Part shown: piece after piece, positions 51,093 through 60,153 of the stretch
How positions within the stretch are numbered: position 1 is the first letter of the stretch
Layout: each line of letters begins with the position of its first letter
Assembly: GCA_025059205.1 (NCBI GenBank)
Contig: JANXDS010000004.1
Location: forward strand, 1-64,000
Direction of reading: 5' to 3'
Source: Aigarchaeota archaeon
GTDB lineage: Archaea; Thermoproteota; Nitrososphaeria_A; Caldarchaeales; Wolframiiraptoraceae
Length of the DNA: 64,000 nucleotides
The notes under the pieces: model-generated
Seen by the model: only the letters and a program-made list of their open reading frames with translations
Database searches by the model: none
What the model was told of the DNA's origin: nothing
Program-made: the position numbers and the translations under genes

Positions 51093-52946
51093 TTAAATTA
51101 TGCCTAGCTCACGTAGTTTCTTTTCCGGTACCTTTCCGTCCTTCGTCCATCCTCTTTTCTCATAATACTCGTCCAAGAGCTTGTTGAAAGTCTCCCAAGT
51201 AATCCTCCAACCCTTGGCCGGTCCTGAGGCTGCAGGTTCTACGACGAGCCTCTTCGGTAACGTATCGTCCTTTCTGTCAAAGCCGTTTAGCTGGTTGTAG
51301 TACCTCTCCAAGTTCCAGATTCTCTCTCCAATCTTCATGACTTCCTCAGGAGTTATATCCCAGCCGGTCATACCAGCGGTCAGGGCTGCGTAGTCTTCTA
51401 CGGTATAAGCGAAGGAGGAGAACTTACATATGTCTAAGGAATCTATAAAGGCGAACAGGTTCTGGAGCATTATTACAAGGTCAACCTTGCCCTCCAAGGC
51501 AAGTGGGTCAGTCTTGTAAGGTATGCCCAGTATCTCGGATGCCGGTGTATAGCCTCTTAGATGACATGCACCCCTGTTGGAGGTAGCATAACCAAGTATG
51601 AATCCCCTAAGTCCCCTCGGGTCGTAAGCTGGTATACCCTGCTTCTTTACCGTCATAGATATATCTACATCGCCCAGCGCCTGAGCTGCTCTGTACCCTC
51701 CCTCGGCAAATAGGTTGCCTATTCCCTCTCTTAACGCTATCTTCCTTATGAAGTCAGCCAGCTTGTCGACGTCGCCGAACCTGACACCCTCCGCCTCGGG
51801 TATGTAGCCCTTCTCGGTAGCCTCGCATGCAGTAGCTAGCGTTACACCCAAGCTTATAGTGTCGAGACCGTAGTAGTTTGCAAGATAGTTGAGGTATGCA
51901 ACTCCCTCTATATGGCCGACACCCACCATTGCACCGAGTGACCAGCAAGTTTCGTACTCAACGCCCTCGCTCTTGAACTTGTACTTGCCATCCGTAACTT
52001 CGGTCAGCCTCTTACAGTGTACTGGACATGCGTGACAAGTCGGCGTCTCCTTTAGTATGGTACCTCTCTGGTTCTCTCCGCTTATAAAGTAAGCAAACTC
52101 GAACTGCACCTGTTTTGCGTTCCTAGTCGGAAACGCTCCCAACTCGTTTACGGTATTAACTAGTACACTCGTACCGTAAACAGACAAACCTCCTTTTCCT
52201 GGCGAGGTTACAGGACTTTCCTGTATGTGCTTCAGTGCAGTCCTCCTGGCCTCCTCAAACTTCTCCGGGTTTGCAGGCTTTGGTATAGCTTTCTCACTGC
52301 CGATTATGACGAGGGCTTTGACCTTCTTCGAACCCATGACAGCGCCTGTTCCGCCTCTTCCACTAAACCTGCCAGCGTCATGGCCTATACAAGCCTCTCT
52401 ACAGAGATTCTCGCCGGCTGGACCTATAGCATATACCTGAATGCCTGTGGGTCCTAACTTCGTTACCTCGCGTGTGTCTCCGTACTTGTCCCTTAGCATA
52501 CGCGTCGTCGTAAAGAGGTCCTTGCCCCATAGTTGTGACGCATCCTCAAAAGTTATATTTCCGTCCTTCACCACGAGATAGACTGGTTTATCGCTCTTGT
52601 TCTGAAGTACAATCGCATCGAAGCCTGCCCACTTTAAAGCAGCTCCTGCCCAGCCGCCTGCATGACTGTCTGTAACCCCGTCTGTGAGTGGCGACTTCGT
52701 AACAGCACAGATTCTTCCGCTCATCGGCACAAGTGTACCCGTTAAGGGTCCTACGGCTATGACCAATATGTTGTCGGGTGAGAGTGGATCGGTACCAGGC
52801 TTAACTTTATCATAAACAAGTTTTACGCCTAGCCCTCTACCACCTATATATTTCCTCGCTAGGCCCTCATCAAGTTCTTGGTACTCGACCTTCTTATTCG
52901 CTAAGTCAACCCAAGCAAGTTTATTGGCATAACCTCCTGCTTTCAC
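51093..52946 (-). CDS. aor: Tungsten-containing aldehyde:ferredoxin oxidoreductase (AOR family)
   Basis: This 617-residue enzyme oxidises aldehydes to acids with ferredoxin as acceptor, using tungstopterin and one [4Fe-4S] cluster. Domain 1 has GGRGLGVKLVYDKV and GRFSGRGGTGAVMGSKKVKA. The cluster ligands are Cys304, Cys307 and Cys311 (CHACPVHC) plus a cysteine near 511 (LDICKFSSF). The pterin region carries DPRGLRGFILGYATSNRGACHLRG. The exact aldehyde is unknown; the AOR family also includes FOR, GAPOR and other members. Confidence 0.93.
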   Translation of the reverse strand: MKAGGYANKLAWVDLANKKVEYQELDEGLARKYIGGRGLGVKLVYDKVKPGTDPLSPDNILVIAVGPLTGTLVPMSGRICAVTKSPLTDGVTDSHAGGWAGAALKWAGFDAIVLQNKSDKPVYLVVKDGNITFEDASQLWGKDLFTTTRMLRDKYGDTREVTKLGPTGIQVYAIGPAGENLCREACIGHDAGRFSGRGGTGAVMGSKKVKALVIIGSEKAIPKPANPEKFEEARRTALKHIQESPVTSPGKGGLSVYGTSVLVNTVNELGAFPTRNAKQVQFEFAYFISGENQRGTILKETPTCHACPVHCKRLTEVTDGKYKFKSEGVEYETCWSLGAMVGVGHIEGVAYLNYLANYYGLDTISLGVTLATACEATEKGYIPEAEGVRFGDVDKLADFIRKIALREGIGNLFAEGGYRAAQALGDVDISMTVKKQGIPAYDPRGLRGFILGYATSNRGACHLRGYTPASEILGIPYKTDPLALEGKVDLVIMLQNLFAFIDSLDICKFSSFAYTVEDYAALTAGMTGWDITPEEVMKIGERIWNLERYYNQLNGFDRKDDTLPKRLVVEPAASGPAKGWRITWETFNKLLDEYYEKRGWTKDGKVPEKKLRELGII

Positions 52947-53026
52947 AATATTTACTTCTACCTCAATCTATGAGTTAAGCTTACTTTGGGTTTATAAATT
53001 TTTTGTGAAACGATCTCTATAATATT

Positions 53027-53319
53027 ATGTATTTTGAAGAATCTCGTTATGTTTTTGTTAGACTAAACGTCTGAGCTATTTTTCCATCACTCATCACTAA
53101 AACTAGTATAAGGGGTAAAGCAGAAGTCGTGCTTGAAAACAATCGTAACCTCGATGACTTGCTGAAATAGAGATATTCCCAAGCATCAAGGTACAGCATT
53201 CATAATTTTGTTTAAACGATACACGTAGTCCTTCCTTTAAAAGAAGATATTGCTCAACAAGAAAAATGGCGTCGCAATTAAGGACGAAACTGAGATAAAA
53301 AGATGACCGTGAGAAAGTA
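53027..53319 (+). pseudogene. Decayed MoaD-like gene remnant in the 457-base gap
   Basis: The 52947-53403 spacer holds no intact gene. Frame 53027-53170 reads FVRLNV, then TGA at 53072, then AIFPSLITKTSIRGKAEVVLENNRNLDDLLK and a stop, which follows the MoaD pattern of first strand, LFA-type helix and DLL helix. A second segment in another frame (53247-53306, ILLNKKNGVAIKDETEIK) resembles the MoaD VLVNG...LKDGDEV region. An in-frame stop, a frameshift and loss of the Gly-Gly tail suggest decay. The similarity is by eye and short. Confidence 0.4.
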
Positions 53320-53403
53320 GTAATAATTTATTATACTTTTTTACAATTTTAATTTTCTAAGTAGGATACCGAATCCGCAGAAACAATCGCCGTACTTTAA
53401 TTG

Positions 53404-54198
53404 TTAAAACATTCCCTCCTTTTCTTTTCCTTTATTAAATACTTTGGGGTGCCAGTACAGCATCCTCTTTGTCCATTCATAAATAGCGGTCTCTAAGTCT
53501 TTCGGTATTACCATTTCCCTTATGAATTTTATATGTTCGCCTACGAGCTGCCTAACCCTCTCTTCCGAGACCTTTCCTAAGCGCACCTCTCTTTTAAGAA
53601 CTTCAAGTGGCGTAAAGTGGTGTGGTAAGCCGATATACTTGACCCAAGTCTCCGTCTCTTGCTCCAAATGCTTCTTTAAATCTCTGCCTTCAAAGCCGGC
53701 TATGCATATATTCTTCTTGTAGTTGGATGATTCCTCAAGTATATATTCTGCTTCTCGACGCGTAGCGTCAGCTATTTGAGATTGTGAAGTTAACAATTTT
53801 AGCCATTTGTCTGTGCTCACCTTTCCAACGATGGAGTCTCTCAACACAAGTAAAGCGGTCTCTATAGCAGTCTTCGTTTCAAGCTCGAACGATTTATCAT
53901 CTTTGTAACAAAAAGTATAAACTTCAACACCTTCTTTCCTTAAATTTCTGAATAAAGGCTCGTATTCCTTTAACCAAGACTCTACGGGTTCTGGTAAAAG
54001 TTTACGTTTTCTAACTTCTTCCACGAGGTCTTCGTATCTCATTCCCATAATATATTCGGCCAAACGTTCATCAAAACTCCTGGGCAAATTTATAAAACGC
54101 GACTCGAATTTCCGACCCTTGAGATAGGCCGCCACTTTTGCCGAAGAGGTAGTCGTAGGAGATTTTATTATTAATCCCAGCTCCCTGCCAGGAGACAC
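53404..54198 (-). CDS. Uncharacterised 264-residue protein
   Basis: I do not recognise this protein. It is mostly alpha-helical and highly charged, without signal peptide or membrane helix. Noteworthy segments are FINLPRSFDERLAEYIMGM, an EYEPLFRNLRKEGVEVYTFCYKD segment, and a strand-loop ICIAGFEGRDLKKH; these loosely recall TraB/ChaN-type folds but the match is too weak to name. A TATA-like AATTAAAATTTAGG (minus strand, near 54230) lies about 30 bases upstream of the GTG, so it is likely expressed, perhaps leaderless. Neighbours are the AOR region and citrate synthase. Confidence 0.7.
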   Translation of the reverse strand: MSPGRELGLIIKSPTTTSSAKVAAYLKGRKFESRFINLPRSFDERLAEYIMGMRYEDLVEEVRKRKLLPEPVESWLKEYEPLFRNLRKEGVEVYTFCYKDDKSFELETKTAIETALLVLRDSIVGKVSTDKWLKLLTSQSQIADATRREAEYILEESSNYKKNICIAGFEGRDLKKHLEQETETWVKYIGLPHHFTPLEVLKREVRLGKVSEERVRQLVGEHIKFIREMVIPKDLETAIYEWTKRMLYWHPKVFNKGKEKEGMF

Positions 54199-54261
54199 AG
54201 CTATTAATCGATAATTCGGAACCTAAATTTTAATTTTTTTTTACAAACGTAAAAGTATTTA

Positions 54262-55407
54262 TTACTCTCTTTGTTCTATCGGAGTGTATTTAAGGTCGAG
54301 TTGACCTATATAGTAGGCTCTAGGTCTAATGAGCTTGTTATCCTGAAGATATTCTATCACGTGGGCAGTCCATCCAGACGTTCGCGCCATCGCAAACATT
54401 GGTGTAAACAAGTATGAGGGTATGCCCAACATATCGTAAACCGCACCCGAGTAAAAGTCTATGTTTGGGAAAATGCCCTTCTTGCCAAGTAGGTTGATCA
54501 TCACCTCCTCGATCTTTTCTATAACATGGTAAATCGTCCATTCGTCCTTCTTTTCACATAGTTTCCTAAAATATTCTTTTAAGATTCTAGCTCTAGGGTC
54601 ATATACTTTGTATACTCTATGCCCGAAGCCCATTATCCTCCTCTTTTCTGCTAGCGCTTTCCTGATGTACTCTTCAACCCTTCCTGGAGTTTTTATTTCC
54701 TTCAACATTTCCAGAACTTTCTCATTCGCTCCACCATGTAGAGGACCTTTCAGCGCAGCTATACCTGAAACTATGGCGGAGTAGATATCAGACAATGTGG
54801 ATATCGTAGTCAACGCGGCGGTCGTTGAAGCAGGTAGCTCGTGTTCAGCGTGAAGAATCAGCGACACATCTATTATCTTACTACTCAAATCATCAGGCTC
54901 CTTTCCGAACATCATGTAAAGGAAGTTTGCAGCATAGCCAAGCTTTTTGTTAGGAGGTATTACTTCAAATCCTTCTTTAATTCTGTAGATGTATGCTGTT
55001 ATGGTTCCGACTTTTGCCTGAAGTCTGATGGCCTTTCTTATGTTAGCCTCTCTAGAATTATCTTCAAGTTCGGGGTCGTATGGACCGAGAGCCGAGACCG
55101 CCGTCCTCATAATGTCCATGGGATGCGCATTTTTAGGGATTTTTTTAATAAGGTCAACTATTTCGTAGGGTATGTCGGCATTTTCCATAAGATTCTTCTT
55201 TAGGTCATCTAACTCTTTTCTATTGGGAAGTCTGTTGTACCAGAGAAGGAAGCAAACTTCTTCAAACGACGAATATTTTGCTAAATCTTCTATCGGATAA
55301 CCCACATAATATAGTGTTCCCTTTTCACCATCAATGTAGGATAGTTTTGTCTCAGTTATTATAATGTTCTCCAATCCTTTGTGGATTATGACTTCGGGTG
55401 TGGGCAT
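54262..55407 (-). CDS. gltA: Citrate synthase
   Basis: This 381-residue type I (archaeal/Gram-positive length) enzyme condenses oxaloacetate and acetyl-CoA. The active-site residues lie in LILHAEHELPAST (His), RRIMGFGHRVYKVYDPRA (His) and NIDFYSGAVYDMLGIP (Asp), and GPLHGGANEKV is the helical core. Aconitase is encoded at 7.3-9.3 kb. A 2-methylcitrate synthase activity is possible, since small archaeal citrate synthases can use propionyl-CoA. Confidence 0.94.
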   Translation of the reverse strand: MPTPEVIIHKGLENIIITETKLSYIDGEKGTLYYVGYPIEDLAKYSSFEEVCFLLWYNRLPNRKELDDLKKNLMENADIPYEIVDLIKKIPKNAHPMDIMRTAVSALGPYDPELEDNSREANIRKAIRLQAKVGTITAYIYRIKEGFEVIPPNKKLGYAANFLYMMFGKEPDDLSSKIIDVSLILHAEHELPASTTAALTTISTLSDIYSAIVSGIAALKGPLHGGANEKVLEMLKEIKTPGRVEEYIRKALAEKRRIMGFGHRVYKVYDPRARILKEYFRKLCEKKDEWTIYHVIEKIEEVMINLLGKKGIFPNIDFYSGAVYDMLGIPSYLFTPMFAMARTSGWTAHVIEYLQDNKLIRPRAYYIGQLDLKYTPIEQRE

Positions 55408-55503
55408 CTTCGCCTATACTGCCCAAGGAGGCATAGGAGAGGTATATAACGATTTTTTAAATTTTTCTGTAAAAATTAATTATTTTAAAAATTCCGTAAA
55501 AGC

Positions 55504-55512
55504 CTTATATTT
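55504..55512 (+). promoter_or_regulatory. TATA box of the 3-hydroxyacyl-CoA dehydrogenase gene
   Basis: CTTATATTT lies 27 bases before the ATG at 55535, which implies a leaderless transcript and excludes the far-upstream in-frame codons back to 55364. Confidence 0.55.
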
Positions 55513-55534
55513 ATCAAATACGATAACAGGAAAT

Positions 55535-56719
55535 ATGTTTGAGAAGATCGCAGTTATTGGAGCAGGTACGATGGGTCATGGAATCGCTGAAATCGCTGCG
55601 CTTAATGGATACGTCGTCTCTTTATGCGATATAAGCGAAGAGATACTCCAAGGAGCCATCAAGAAGATAGAGTGGAGCCTTCGAAAGATGGTTGAGAAGG
55701 GAAAACTGGGTGAGGAGACCCTAACATCAACACTTAACAGAATCAGAGTAACGACAAGCCTGACAGAGGCCGTGAAAGATTCTGAGTTAATAATAGAGGC
55801 CGTGCCCGAAGACCTGAAATTGAAAAAAGAGCTTTTTTCGAAGCTTGATAGGATGACACATCCAGAAACGATTTTGGGCACGAATACAAGCTCCTTACCC
55901 ATTTCCGAAATAGCGTCAGTCACCTCACGTCCAGATAAAGTGATCGGAGTGCATTTTTTCAATCCCCCAGTTCTCATGCCTTTGGTCGAGATAGTGTGCG
56001 GTGATAGAACGTCAAGACAAACCGTTGATTCTATTATGACGTTCGTCAAAACCTTAGGTAAACAAGTGGTGGTTTGTAGGAGGGATGTGCCAGGTTTCAT
56101 TGTAAACAGGATATTAGAATCTTTAATTCAGGAGGCCGCTTGGATGGTGTACCGAGGCGAAGCATCAATACTGGAGATAGATTCTGCGATTAAATACAAG
56201 GCTAAACTTCCTATGGGCTTATTTGAATTATCGGATTACGTCGGTATTGACGTCCTTTACTCCGCAGGCAAAGCGATACAGGATAGGGATAGGGGCGTTA
56301 TCGTATCTCCGCTCTTTGAAGAATACTATAAAAATGGATTGTACGGAAAGAAGAGCGGTAGGGGGTTCTACACTTATACCGGAGATCTGTGGGAGAAACC
56401 GAAGATCCCTCCAGAAATTGCGGAAAAGGTTAGGCTTGAAGAAATATTTGCACCTGCGGTAAACGCTGCCGCTTGGCTGTTAAGGAATAATGTTGTCGAG
56501 AAAGAAGACCTTGATAAGGCAGTTATGTTAGGGTTGAATTTCCCAGAAGGTATTTTACAAATGGCTGACAAGTGGGGCATAGATGTAATTGTGCAAGTTT
56601 TAAGGACAAAGCGGTCGAAGTATGGTGAATATTATAATCCAGACCCCCTCTTAGAGGAAATGTTAAGCAACAACAGACTTGGTGTAAAGACGCGCAGGGG
56701 TTTCTATGAATATGCCTAG
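55535..56719 (+). CDS. 3-hydroxyacyl-CoA dehydrogenase
   Basis: This 394-residue NAD-dependent enzyme oxidises L-3-hydroxyacyl-CoA. The Rossmann motif VIGAGTMGHGIAEIAA lies at the N-terminus, followed by EAVPEDLKLKKELFS and ILGTNTSSLPI. The catalytic His-Glu pair is in GVHFFNPPVLMPLVEIV; two C-terminal dimerisation domains follow. The longer upstream frame is discounted by the promoter position and the family N-terminus. It overlaps the enoyl-CoA hydratase gene by 14 bases. The pair could work in fatty-acid oxidation or in a CoA-ester cycle such as crotonyl-CoA conversion. Confidence 0.93.
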   Translation: MFEKIAVIGAGTMGHGIAEIAALNGYVVSLCDISEEILQGAIKKIEWSLRKMVEKGKLGEETLTSTLNRIRVTTSLTEAVKDSELIIEAVPEDLKLKKELFSKLDRMTHPETILGTNTSSLPISEIASVTSRPDKVIGVHFFNPPVLMPLVEIVCGDRTSRQTVDSIMTFVKTLGKQVVVCRRDVPGFIVNRILESLIQEAAWMVYRGEASILEIDSAIKYKAKLPMGLFELSDYVGIDVLYSAGKAIQDRDRGVIVSPLFEEYYKNGLYGKKSGRGFYTYTGDLWEKPKIPPEIAEKVRLEEIFAPAVNAAAWLLRNNVVEKEDLDKAVMLGLNFPEGILQMADKWGIDVIVQVLRTKRSKYGEYYNPDPLLEEMLSNNRLGVKTRRGFYEYA

Positions 56720-57500
56720 TGGACAGGAAATAAAGGTCATTCGAGAGCCGCCCCTTGCGTGGATCGTGCTTAACAGACCAGAAAAACTAAACGCCCTTTC
56801 GTTAAAAATGCTGGATGAACTTTCAAACGCACTTGAAGAACTATCAAAGGATAAAGAGATAAGGGTTGTCCTTATAAAAGGAAATCCTGACGGTAGGTCT
56901 TTCAGTGCTGGTGTTGATATATCGACGTTCGTAAACCTAAAACCGTTAGACGCATTGCATGTATCAAAAAGATTGCAGGATGTCACTAACATGTTGGAGA
57001 AGTTCCCAAAGCCCGTTATAGCGGTCATAGATGGCTATGCGTTAGGTGGCGGATTGGAGCTGGCTTTGGGTTGCGACTTTAGGATTGCGAGTAATAGATC
57101 TGAGTTCGGATTACCCGAGATAAAATTGGGACTGATTCCGGGAGGAGGTGGAACGCAGAGACTTCCGAGAATCGTAGGTGAGGCCAAAGCAAAGGAACTT
57201 ATAATGTTTGGTGAGAGGTTGAAGAGCGAAGATGCGCTGAGGATTGGAATAGTGAACTGGATCGTACAACCTGAAAAATTGGACGATGAAGCAAGAAAGA
57301 TAGCCCAAAGATTGGCCGAAGCACCACCAATCGCCGTTATAGCAGTAAAGAATGTTATTAGGTTTGCTCGTCATGGTGCTTTTGAAGAAGGGTTGGCATT
57401 CGAGGCAACCTCATTTGCGTCACTATTTACAACAAAAGATGCAGCCGAAGGTATATCGGCTTTCTTAGAGAGAAGAAAACCAAACTTTACGGGGGAATAA
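56706..57500 (+). CDS. Enoyl-CoA hydratase (crotonase family)
   Basis: This 264-residue enzyme hydrates enoyl-CoA to 3-hydroxyacyl-CoA. Both catalytic glutamates of true hydratases are present, in GGGLELALGCDFRIA and FGLPEIKLGLIPGGGGTQRL, and the oxyanion segment is RSFSAGVDIS. The ATG lies inside the end of the dehydrogenase gene, so the products are made together. Substrate length is not evident. Confidence 0.92.
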   Translation: MNMPSGQEIKVIREPPLAWIVLNRPEKLNALSLKMLDELSNALEELSKDKEIRVVLIKGNPDGRSFSAGVDISTFVNLKPLDALHVSKRLQDVTNMLEKFPKPVIAVIDGYALGGGLELALGCDFRIASNRSEFGLPEIKLGLIPGGGGTQRLPRIVGEAKAKELIMFGERLKSEDALRIGIVNWIVQPEKLDDEARKIAQRLAEAPPIAVIAVKNVIRFARHGAFEEGLAFEATSFASLFTTKDAAEGISAFLERRKPNFTGE

Positions 57501-57543
57501 ACGCTTATCTCTGGGGAATTTTAATGAAGTCTTAGATTTAGAT

Positions 57544-57903
57544 ATGGTTGAAATAATATACAGACCAATCCAGCAGCTCATAATATTAGAATGTATAAAA
57601 TACAAGTCACCATCGGAACTACTACAAAGTCTGATACTTGCTCCTGGCCAACCCGCCGTCCTCTTTTGGGCCGAAGACGTACTCTTTTTACCCACTCCTT
57701 TATCGCCATCTATGGAGTTCTTTGCAGAAGAACTAGCAAAAGGTAGGATGTACTGGACGTCCGTAGCATTCACACTCATGCCTAAGTACCAAGATAAAAT
57801 TCTGACCGAAAAGGGTCCTGAAGCTAGCGTCATAAACGTTTCAAGTAGTCCGACACTCAGAGAGGTCGCGAGATGGCTTAAAGAAAACTACGACAATCTT
57901 TAA
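57544..57903 (+). CDS. Uncharacterised 119-residue protein
   Basis: I do not recognise it. It is a small soluble protein with alternating strands and helices: VEIIYRPIQQLIILECIKY, AVLFWAEDVLFLPTPLSPSMEFFAEEL, MYWTSVAFTLMPKYQ, ending SPTLREVARWLKENYD. A TATA-like AATTTTAATG lies about 20 bases upstream. It sits between enoyl-CoA hydratase and the convergent SAH hydrolase gene, one base from the latter's end. Base composition looks like its neighbours, so it is probably a real conserved gene. Confidence 0.65.
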   Translation: MVEIIYRPIQQLIILECIKYKSPSELLQSLILAPGQPAVLFWAEDVLFLPTPLSPSMEFFAEELAKGRMYWTSVAFTLMPKYQDKILTEKGPEASVINVSSSPTLREVARWLKENYDNL

Positions 57904-57904
57904 A

Positions 57905-59218
57905 TCATGTGCCTGCCTGCCACTCGGTTAGGTATCTTCTTTGCTCCTCGGTAAGCTCATCTATTGCGATGTTCATCGTATCAAGCTTAAGCCGTGCAAC
58001 TTCCCTATCGATGTCATCTGGAACAATCAAGACCTTTTTCTCTAACCTGTCCTTATTTTTTACGATGAACTCCACGCATAGCGCCTGAAGTGAGAACGAT
58101 AGATCCATAACTTCTGAAGGATGACCTTCAGCACATACAAGGTTAACTAATCTTCCATCACCAAGTAAGTATATTTTCTTACCGTCCTTCGTTCTGAAAA
58201 GTGTCATTAGTTTGCTTATCTCCACCTTTTCTTTTGCCAGCATCTCTAAATCTCTTTTTGAGATCTCCACATCCATGTGTCCAGCGTTTGCAAGTATTAC
58301 ACCATCCTTCATCTTTTCAAAATGCTCGCCCCTGATAACGTTAATATTTCCAGTGGCGGTTATGAATATGTCGCCGTATTCTGCGGCCCTCGATAACGTG
58401 TCAACGTTGAAACCATACATCGCCGCCTTTAAAGCCTTTATTGGGTCAACCTCGACAACCGTGACTCTGGCTCCTAGGCCCCTGGCCCTCTCAGCTATAC
58501 CGGATCCAACCTGACCGAAGCCAACAACGACTACATCCTTACCAGCAAAAAGCACATTCGTAGCCCTCAAAATTCCATCAAGAGCTGATTGACCTGTTCC
58601 AATAGGGTTGTCGAATAAGCTCTTTGATTTAGCGTCATTTACAGCAATTATCGGATACTTTAACATACCCTTTCTTTCTAGAGCTCTTAGCCTTATGACG
58701 CCCGTTGTGGTTTCTTCCGTACCACCAAAAACCCCATGGATCAAATCTTTGTCAAAGCCCCCAAGAATCTCTTTTACATATTCTACGTCCATCCCTTCGA
58801 TATTGTACGCTAGCTTATGCAGAATTGATACCAGGTCAGCACCATCGTCCATGGTTATCGTGGGCCTATGTAGGAGGGCATGTCCTATGCATTCATAGTA
58901 TTCTTTCGCAGTTAGACCCCTAAAACCATAAACCTTTATCCCTTCCTCAACTAATGCTGCCGCAACGTCGTCTTGGGTACTGAGCGGATTAGACGGACAT
59001 AAACTGACCTGAGCACCACCTTCCATTAACGTCTTTACTAAGACGCCCGTTTCTTTTGTGATGTGCAAACAAGCGCTTATTTTCTGGTTCTTAAGCGGCT
59101 TGTCCCTCTGGAATCTTTCCCTTATCTTCATCAATACCTTCATCTGCCCTTCTGCCCAGTCCAGTTTCTTCCTACCCTCGCTCGCATAACTTAGGTCCTT
59201 TATCCAGAATTCCCGCAA
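57905..59218 (-). CDS. ahcY: Adenosylhomocysteinase
   Basis: The 437-residue enzyme hydrolyses S-adenosylhomocysteine, the product of methyltransferases such as those encoded at 13-17 kb. Hallmarks are CLHITKETGVLVKTL, CPSNPLSTQDDVAAAL, VNDAKSKSLFDNPIGTGQS and the NAD Rossmann motif VVVGFGQVGSGIAERA. C-terminal residues that bind NAD of the partner subunit are shorter than in eukaryotes, as usual in prokaryotes. TTAAAAA (minus strand, 59245-59251) lies about 30 bases upstream and suggests leaderless transcription. Confidence 0.95.
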   Translation of the reverse strand: MREFWIKDLSYASEGRKKLDWAEGQMKVLMKIRERFQRDKPLKNQKISACLHITKETGVLVKTLMEGGAQVSLCPSNPLSTQDDVAAALVEEGIKVYGFRGLTAKEYYECIGHALLHRPTITMDDGADLVSILHKLAYNIEGMDVEYVKEILGGFDKDLIHGVFGGTEETTTGVIRLRALERKGMLKYPIIAVNDAKSKSLFDNPIGTGQSALDGILRATNVLFAGKDVVVVGFGQVGSGIAERARGLGARVTVVEVDPIKALKAAMYGFNVDTLSRAAEYGDIFITATGNINVIRGEHFEKMKDGVILANAGHMDVEISKRDLEMLAKEKVEISKLMTLFRTKDGKKIYLLGDGRLVNLVCAEGHPSEVMDLSFSLQALCVEFIVKNKDRLEKKVLIVPDDIDREVARLKLDTMNIAIDELTEEQRRYLTEWQAGT

Positions 59219-59285
59219 ACGTTGAAACCTCCACTTTTGTTTACTTTTTAAGCACTTATCGATTTAGAAAATTCACGATACGGCT

Positions 59286-59293
59286 CTTATAAA
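59286..59293 (+). promoter_or_regulatory. TATA box of the SPFH-NfeD pair
   Basis: TTATAAAC lies about 37 bases before the ATG at 59326. Transcription should start near 59315. Confidence 0.45.
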
Positions 59294-59325
59294 CTTTATT
59301 TACTGCTATATCAGATTTGATTATT

Positions 59326-60153
59326 ATGGACAACTTGTTGGAAATAATTGCGCTGCAAGTAGGCCCGGCAGAAGCAATTGCATACCTATTTGTAGTAATG
59401 CTTATCATAATAATTTTGTCCGCCTCTATTAAGGTTGTTAGGGAATATGAACGTGGCATCATCTTTAGACTGGGTCGTTTTATTGGGGCTAAAGGTCCAG
59501 GTCTATTCTTCTTAATACCAATAATTGACAGGTTTGTTAAAGTAGACCTTCGAACGGTCGTCGTTGACATACCAAGACAGAAGGTTGTGACAAAAGATAA
59601 CGTAAGCGTTGATGTCGACGCCGCCGTTTATTACCGCGTTATTGACCCAGCAAAGGCGATTCTTCAAGTTGAGAATTATACACAGGCAACTAACCTTTTA
59701 GCCCAAACAACTTTGAGAGACGTACTTGGGCAAGTTGAGCTTGATGAGCTGCTTACCAGGAGGGACGAACTTGGGAAGAGGATCAGTGGCATAGTTGACG
59801 AACTTACAGAGCCTTGGGGGATAAAAGTTAGCATGGTTGCGCTGAAAGATATCACGATGCCCGAAACGATGGTTAGAGCAATAGCCAAGCAAGCAGAGGC
59901 AGAAAGGGAGAAACGCTCCAGAATAATCATAGCCGAGGGTGAACTAATGGCATCGGAGAAGTTGGCGGCAGCTGCAAAACAGTACAGCGAGCAGCCAATT
60001 TCGCTACGCCTGAGAGAATTACAGACGTTGACAGAGATTGCTAGAGAAAGAAACCTCGTTGTAGTAACGACGACTACGGATGCTTCTTCATTAGCAAGCA
60101 TGGTTGGTTTGATAAAAGGGATGGGTAAGGAGGATAAAGGTCCCAAAGAATGA
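59326..60153 (+). CDS. SPFH-domain membrane protein (stomatin/prohibitin-like)
   Basis: The 275-residue protein has a single N-terminal membrane helix (about 16-35), an SPFH domain (VREYERGIIFRLGRFIGAKGPGLFFLIPIIDR and VDIPRQKVVTKDNVSVDVDAAVYYRV), then a helical C-terminal coil (IAKQAEAEREKRSRIIIAEGELMASEKLAAAAK). Such proteins scaffold membrane microdomains. It overlaps the NfeD gene by four bases, the stomatin-protease pair known from Pyrococcus PH1511/PH1510. ATG at 59326 is preferred over TTG at 59317. Confidence 0.93.
   Translation: MDNLLEIIALQVGPAEAIAYLFVVMLIIIILSASIKVVREYERGIIFRLGRFIGAKGPGLFFLIPIIDRFVKVDLRTVVVDIPRQKVVTKDNVSVDVDAAVYYRVIDPAKAILQVENYTQATNLLAQTTLRDVLGQVELDELLTRRDELGKRISGIVDELTEPWGIKVSMVALKDITMPETMVRAIAKQAEAEREKRSRIIIAEGELMASEKLAAAAKQYSEQPISLRLRELQTLTEIARERNLVVVTTTTDASSLASMVGLIKGMGKEDKGPKE

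Noticed and set aside
55364-55534. Extended N-terminus of the 3-hydroxyacyl-CoA dehydrogenase
   Set aside because: The frame is open, but a TATA box 27 bases before ATG 55535 and the family N-terminus place the start at 55535.
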